The position numbers and the translations under genes were made by a program. From NCBI GenBank assembly GCA_030998015.1, contig JARWMV010000127.1, forward strand, positions 1 through 41,130: a DNA stretch of 41,130 nt, read 5' to 3'. This document shows, piece by piece, positions 38,271 to 41,130 of the stretch (positions are counted from its first letter, which is position 1; every line of letters starts with the position of its first letter). This DNA comes from Ceratorhiza oryzae-sativae. Its lineage: Eukaryota; Basidiomycota; Agaricomycetes; Cantharellales; Ceratobasidiaceae. The notes beneath the pieces were generated by a model. The model saw nothing but the letters and a program-made list of their open reading frames with translations. It was not told where the DNA came from and searched no databases.

Positions 38271-38492
38271 CCGCCGGCGTTAGAGGGAATCCTCAGATGA
38301 GGTAGCCTTGACCATGAGTCTCATGGTCCAGGCTACCTCCCATAAAGATTCCCTCGTAGAAAATGACGACCGTTCGTCATTTTCAGCCGGCGGCTAAATA
38401 TCGATATTATGCCGCGCACTAGCAATCGCAAACGGTTGCGATTGCTCACGTTGGTTGGTGGGACAAGTCCCACCAGCAACTAACGCGCGCGG
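38271..38492 (-). repeat. DHE-172 with nested hairpin
   Basis: Mirror of 11157-11378. Confidence 0.95.
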
Positions 38493-38869
38493 GCCTACGC
38501 AAAGCATCACCCCGCTAATCGATACCCCTGCCAAGACGTGCGCTAAAGCGCAGTTCTCTAGGCAGGGTGTAGATTTGCCTTCGCAAATCATCGATTAGTT
38601 GAGCCCTCCGCGCTTAGGCCGCCCTGCGGGCGATCAAAGAGCGCGGAGGGATTTGTAAGGAGCGTTCAGCGCTTAGGCCGCGCCTAAAGGCGCGATCAAA
38701 GAGCGTTAGAGAAATAGCTTTTTGACCCGAGCACGCCTGCGAACGCCCTGGCTTAAGCCAAGGCGGCCCTGGCGTGCGCGCGGCGTCTGATTCCGTCGGA
38801 ATCAGACGCCGGCCGCGCTGGCGCCACAAGTTTTGTGGCGCGCATTGCAATCATTGGGGGTCACCGGCG
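38493..38869. repeat. Composite hairpin block before HEG J
   Basis: Same block as 1881-2321 in reverse, followed by GTGCACGCC-family arms, CTGATTCCGTCGGAATCAG and a GGCGCCACAAG hairpin. The mirror is 10780-11156. Confidence 0.65.
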
Positions 38870-39043
38870 ACGGATTGTTTAAATAGACCCTTAGAAGCTG
38901 AAACATTAGAATCAGTCACATCTATCTACGGTGCGTTACTTGAATTAATTTTAACTCCTGTAATTAAATACACAAGCATAGTTTTACCAAACCCATGGTG
39001 GATCGTAGGATTTGTGAGCTTTAATACTATTTTAGTAAATTAA
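38870..39043 (+). pseudogene. HEG J, LAGLIDADG_1 linker fragment
   Basis: The frame reads CLNRPLEAETLESVTSIYG, LILTPVIKYTSIVLPNPWW and IVGFVS, then leaves the family and stops at TAA. It is paralogous to the third and fourth pieces of HEG D, and like HEG D and E it ends inside the second LAGLIDADG motif. The upstream part is hairpin DNA, so there is no start. Confidence 0.7.
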
Positions 39044-39067
39044 TGTGCGGAGAATAAAATAAAAGAG

Positions 39068-39165
39068 ATGAAAACAACAATAATGCTTTTTGCTTGTAAC
39101 ATTGTAAATATGTTAGCCAATGTGCTACCTTCTCTTCGAATATCTCCTCTATTATTACCCTCGAG
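39068..39165 (+). pseudogene. Unassigned hydrophobic ORF start (K)
   Basis: A short ATG-initiated frame (MKTTIMLFACNIVNML, then SLRISPLLLPS) runs into a hairpin at about 39160. The LRISPLLL part resembles the hydrophobic stretch in the first piece of HEG B at protein and DNA level. It may be the leader of a HEG. The mirror is 10484-10581 on the minus strand. I do not recognise the family. Confidence 0.3.
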
Positions 39166-39665
39166 AATCGATGTAGATTTGCCAGGGCAAATCATCGATT
39201 CTCGGCGAGGTATTGCGAGGTACCCTGGAACTTTAAGTTCCAGGGTACCTCGGAATCAGACGCCCGCCGCGCTGGGGACGACCGAATGCACCTTTACGGT
39301 GGTTTTGGGCCCTAGTGCCCCCCAAACATGTGCAGCTACGCTGCATTGTTTGGGGGGCATCCACCCCCCAAATGAAGCAATTACGGGGCCTCTAAAATAG
39401 CTTTGCTATTTTAAGTGGCCCCTAATTGCATCATTGGGGGTCTACGGGCATCCTCTAGCCCTCCGCGCTTAGGCCGCCCTGCGGGCGATCAAAGAGCGCG
39501 GAGGGGAAGAGGTTCCCTAGCAGCGTGTACTTGTACACGCTGACGACAGGGTTAGGGTAGGAGTTCTCTCTCTTCCCTTTCAGCTGCTCCCCAATGATTG
39601 CAATGCGCGCCACAAGACGAGCCCCCCGCTCAGGCCGCCCTTCGGGCGATCAAAGAGCGCGTTAG
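39166..39665. repeat. Hairpin cluster between K and HEG G
   Basis: A GAGAATCGATG...CATCGATTCTC hairpin, a GAGGTACCCTGGAAC hairpin, a double hairpin block (39300-39450) also present near 33400, a CAGCGTGTACTTGTACACGCTG palindrome and GCGCTTAGGCCGCCC hairpins. No gene. The mirror is 9984-10483. Confidence 0.6.
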
Positions 39666-39940
39666 AAAGAAGAAGTAACTCTTTTAGTTACTGTCTTAAA
39701 TGATAAGTTCGGGTTAAAATGTTACTTAAACAAACCCGCGGCCATAAGGACTTTGATTCCGAGGTAGCCTGGAACCTCGGGGGTCCAGGCTACCTCGCAA
39801 TACCTCTAGCTACTGGAGGCCGCGTATCCGCCGGCTCCCGGCGGGGTTATGTAATCATAATACCCGCTTATTCAATTTCTGTGTTACAAGAATTGTTGGC
39901 TACTGAGATGAACCCCATGATGAAATACAAAATTGGCTTA
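39666..39940 (+). pseudogene. HEG G, LAGLIDADG_2 C-terminal fragment
   Basis: The fragment begins EEVTLLVTVLNDKFGLKCYLNK (given here in two parts: EEVTLLVTVL then NDKFGLKC), is broken by a hairpin complex at about 39735-39845, and resumes as YVIIIPAYSISVLQELLATE with the family end MMKYKIGL. There is no stop directly after KIGL. It could be the displaced C-terminus of HEG F. Confidence 0.75.
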
Positions 39941-39981
39941 AATCCCCTCCTAGCCAGAACTCCATATGCGAAAAGCAACGG

Positions 39982-40094
39982 CCTCCCAATGCGTTACCAA
40001 GCCTGTAAGGCACGCCCTACGGGCCAGCGTATTGGGAGTGCCATTACCCCCCCAAACAATGCAGCATAGCTGCATCAGTTTGGGGGGTCAACTG
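39982..40094 (+). mobile_element. G-run double hairpin between HEG G and HEG H
   Basis: Flanks are CAACGG (39976-39981) and CAACTG (40089-40094), with spacer CCATTA at 40041-40046. The first flank pairs fully with the spacer counting G-T pairs, and the second has one mismatch. The duplicates are imperfect, so one flank may have changed after insertion. The mirror is 9555-9667. Confidence 0.72.
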
Positions 40095-40145
40095 CCATTC
40101 ATCATCACATGCCCCGAAGGGCCCGAAAGGGATGATGGCCCCAGA

Positions 40146-40193
40146 GGGAAAAATGCTAATGTAATTTTGAGATTTGAACAAGGAATTATTCAT
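40146..40193 (+). pseudogene. HEG H, first fragment
   Basis: The 16 codons GKNANVILRFEQGIIH match the block after the first LAGLIDADG motif in HEGs B, C and F. A hairpin cluster and DHE-172 (40194-40612) separate it from its continuation at 40613 (equal to 282). The mirror is 9456-9503. Confidence 0.6.
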
Positions 40194-40440
40194 ACCCCCG
40201 CTTAGGGTCAACCAGCATTGTATTTATATATAAATACATGCTGTTGACCCGTGGGTATGGTTATCGAGGCCGCGTTCGCGGCGAGGTATTGCGAGGTACC
40301 CTGGAACTTTCAGTTCCAGGGTACCTCGGAATCAGACGCCGCGCGCACGCCAGGGCCGCCTTGGCTTACATTGACCTTAAGGTCAATATGAGCCAAGCTT
40401 GCTTGGCTTAAGCCAAGGCGTTCGCAGGCGTGCACGGGTC
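40194..40440. repeat. Hairpin cluster splitting HEG H
   Basis: Same hairpin series as 35358-35602, again ending at a DHE-172. The mirror is 9209-9455. Confidence 0.75.
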
Positions 40441-40612
40441 CCGCCGGCGTTAGAGGGAATCCTAAAGATTCCCTCGTAGAAAATGACGACCGTTCGTCAT
40501 TTTCAGCCGGCGGCTAAATATCGATATTATGCCGCGCACTAGCAATCGCAAACGGTTGCGATTGCTCACGTTGGTTGGTGGGACAAGTCCCACCAGCAAC
40601 TAACGCGCGCGG
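40441..40612 (-). repeat. DHE-172, plain
   Basis: Terminal-repeat copy of 110-281. It separates the two HEG H fragments. Confidence 0.95.
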
Positions 40613-40811
40613 ACCTTTTTCATTTGTATGTTTTATACAAAAATTATTGCTTGTCAGCTCCAACAACCTCTAACCGATTGCCTGACATAAGAACAGGGTG
40701 TACAATCGGGTAAGTTTTAACACTATGGCATTACCTTGTTTTAATGAACTTTATTGTCTTTTTTATTCTGATAAGAAAAAAGTAATTCCCCTACCCTATC
40801 TCGTGTCAACT
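40613..40811 (+). pseudogene. HEG H, second fragment (terminal-repeat copy)
   Basis: This is the same sequence as 282-480, present again because the window ends overlap by 799 bp. Confidence 0.68.
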
Positions 40812-40928
40812 ACTCTGAAGTTGTTGCACGTACGTGCAACAATTTCACGCTTGTAGAGGAGACGTCTGTGTGCGGCTTAAGCCGTACACAGACGGCTCCG
40901 AAGCTTGAGTCGAACCGTGGTTTAGCGT

Positions 40929-41100
40929 CCGCGCGCGTTAGTTGCTGGTGGGACTTGTCCCACCAACCAACGTGAGCAATCGCAACCGTTTGCGATTGCT
41001 AGTGCGCGGCATAATATCGATATTTAGCCGCCGGCTGAAAATGACGAACGGTCGTCATTTTCTACGAGGGAATCTTTAGGATTCCCTCTAACGCCGGCGG
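40929..41100 (+). repeat. DHE-172, plain
   Basis: Terminal-repeat copy of 598-769. Confidence 0.95.
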
Positions 41101-41130
41101 GACCCGTGCACGCCTGCGAACGCCTTGGCT

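Larger units (their letters stand above)
40332..41130 (+). repeat. Terminal direct repeat, right copy
   Basis: This is the same sequence as 1-799. Its offset of 40331 equals the difference between the mirror sums of the two palindrome axes (9318 and 49649). Confidence 0.95.

Noticed and set aside
39735..39845. A double hairpin with target duplication in HEG G
   Set aside because: Hairpins are present but the flanks do not give a clear duplication and the joint does not restore an obvious sequence, so I did not count it as support for the spacer rule.
1..41130. A nuclear copy of mitochondrial DNA
   Set aside because: nad4L and nad6 are intact on both arms and a circular overlap is present, which does not fit old nuclear insertions. 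It cannot be excluded completely without read depth.

Overview
The window looks like fungal mitochondrial DNA. It carries two AT-rich protein genes of respiratory complex I (nad4L and nad6), two tRNA genes, and many fragments of intron-type LAGLIDADG homing endonuclease (HEG) genes. The space between them is packed with GC-rich hairpin elements. Double-hairpin elements of this general kind are known from Allomyces mitochondrial DNA, and linear mitochondrial molecules with terminal inverted repeats are reported from some chytrids. An early-diverging fungus is therefore my guess, but the sequence does not prove it. I see no rRNA, cox, cob or atp gene, so this is only part of a mitochondrial genome.

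Layout: the last 799 bases (40332-41130) repeat the first 799, so the window closes as a circle of 40331 bp. That circle is an almost perfect head-to-head palindrome. One mirror axis lies near 4658 and the other near 24633, so every gene is present twice, once on each strand. One half, about 20.4 kb, reads along the + strand from axis 2 (24634) to the end and on from position 1 to axis 1 (4658). In order it holds HEG A, tRNA-Asn, HEG B, HEG C, an unknown ORF remnant, nad6, HEG D fused behind nad6, HEG E, F, J, G, H, a tRNA-Asp-like gene, nad4L and HEG I. All recognisable genes in that half are on the + strand. The other half is its reverse complement. The arms differ by one 383-bp deletion (exactly one repeat plus the DNA between two repeats) and a few 1-2 nt indels.

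The dominant repeat is a 172-bp element, called DHE-172 here, present as 33 full copies plus one chimeric copy at axis 1. It has two GC-clamped domains, each with a 9-bp and an 11-bp hairpin arm, joined by an 18-nt AT-rich linker. The loops of the two 11-bp arms are complementary to each other. Fourteen copies carry an extra 50-bp hairpin inside one loop. A second family has two G/C-run hairpins separated by a 6-nt spacer. Several of these are flanked by 4-7 bp target duplications, and the spacer is complementary to the duplicated target, counting G-T pairs. A third family is a 36-nt element with 2-nt duplications. Removing elements of the last two families together with one duplicate rejoins HEG reading frames in several cases.

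nad4L, nad6 and the tRNAs are intact, while every HEG is interrupted, truncated or frameshifted. The HEGs act as a sink for the hairpin elements. Both palindrome axes lie inside hairpin elements, at places where a strand switch between the two arms of one hairpin explains the junction. Hairpin elements therefore appear to drive insertion, deletion and the large inversion in this molecule.
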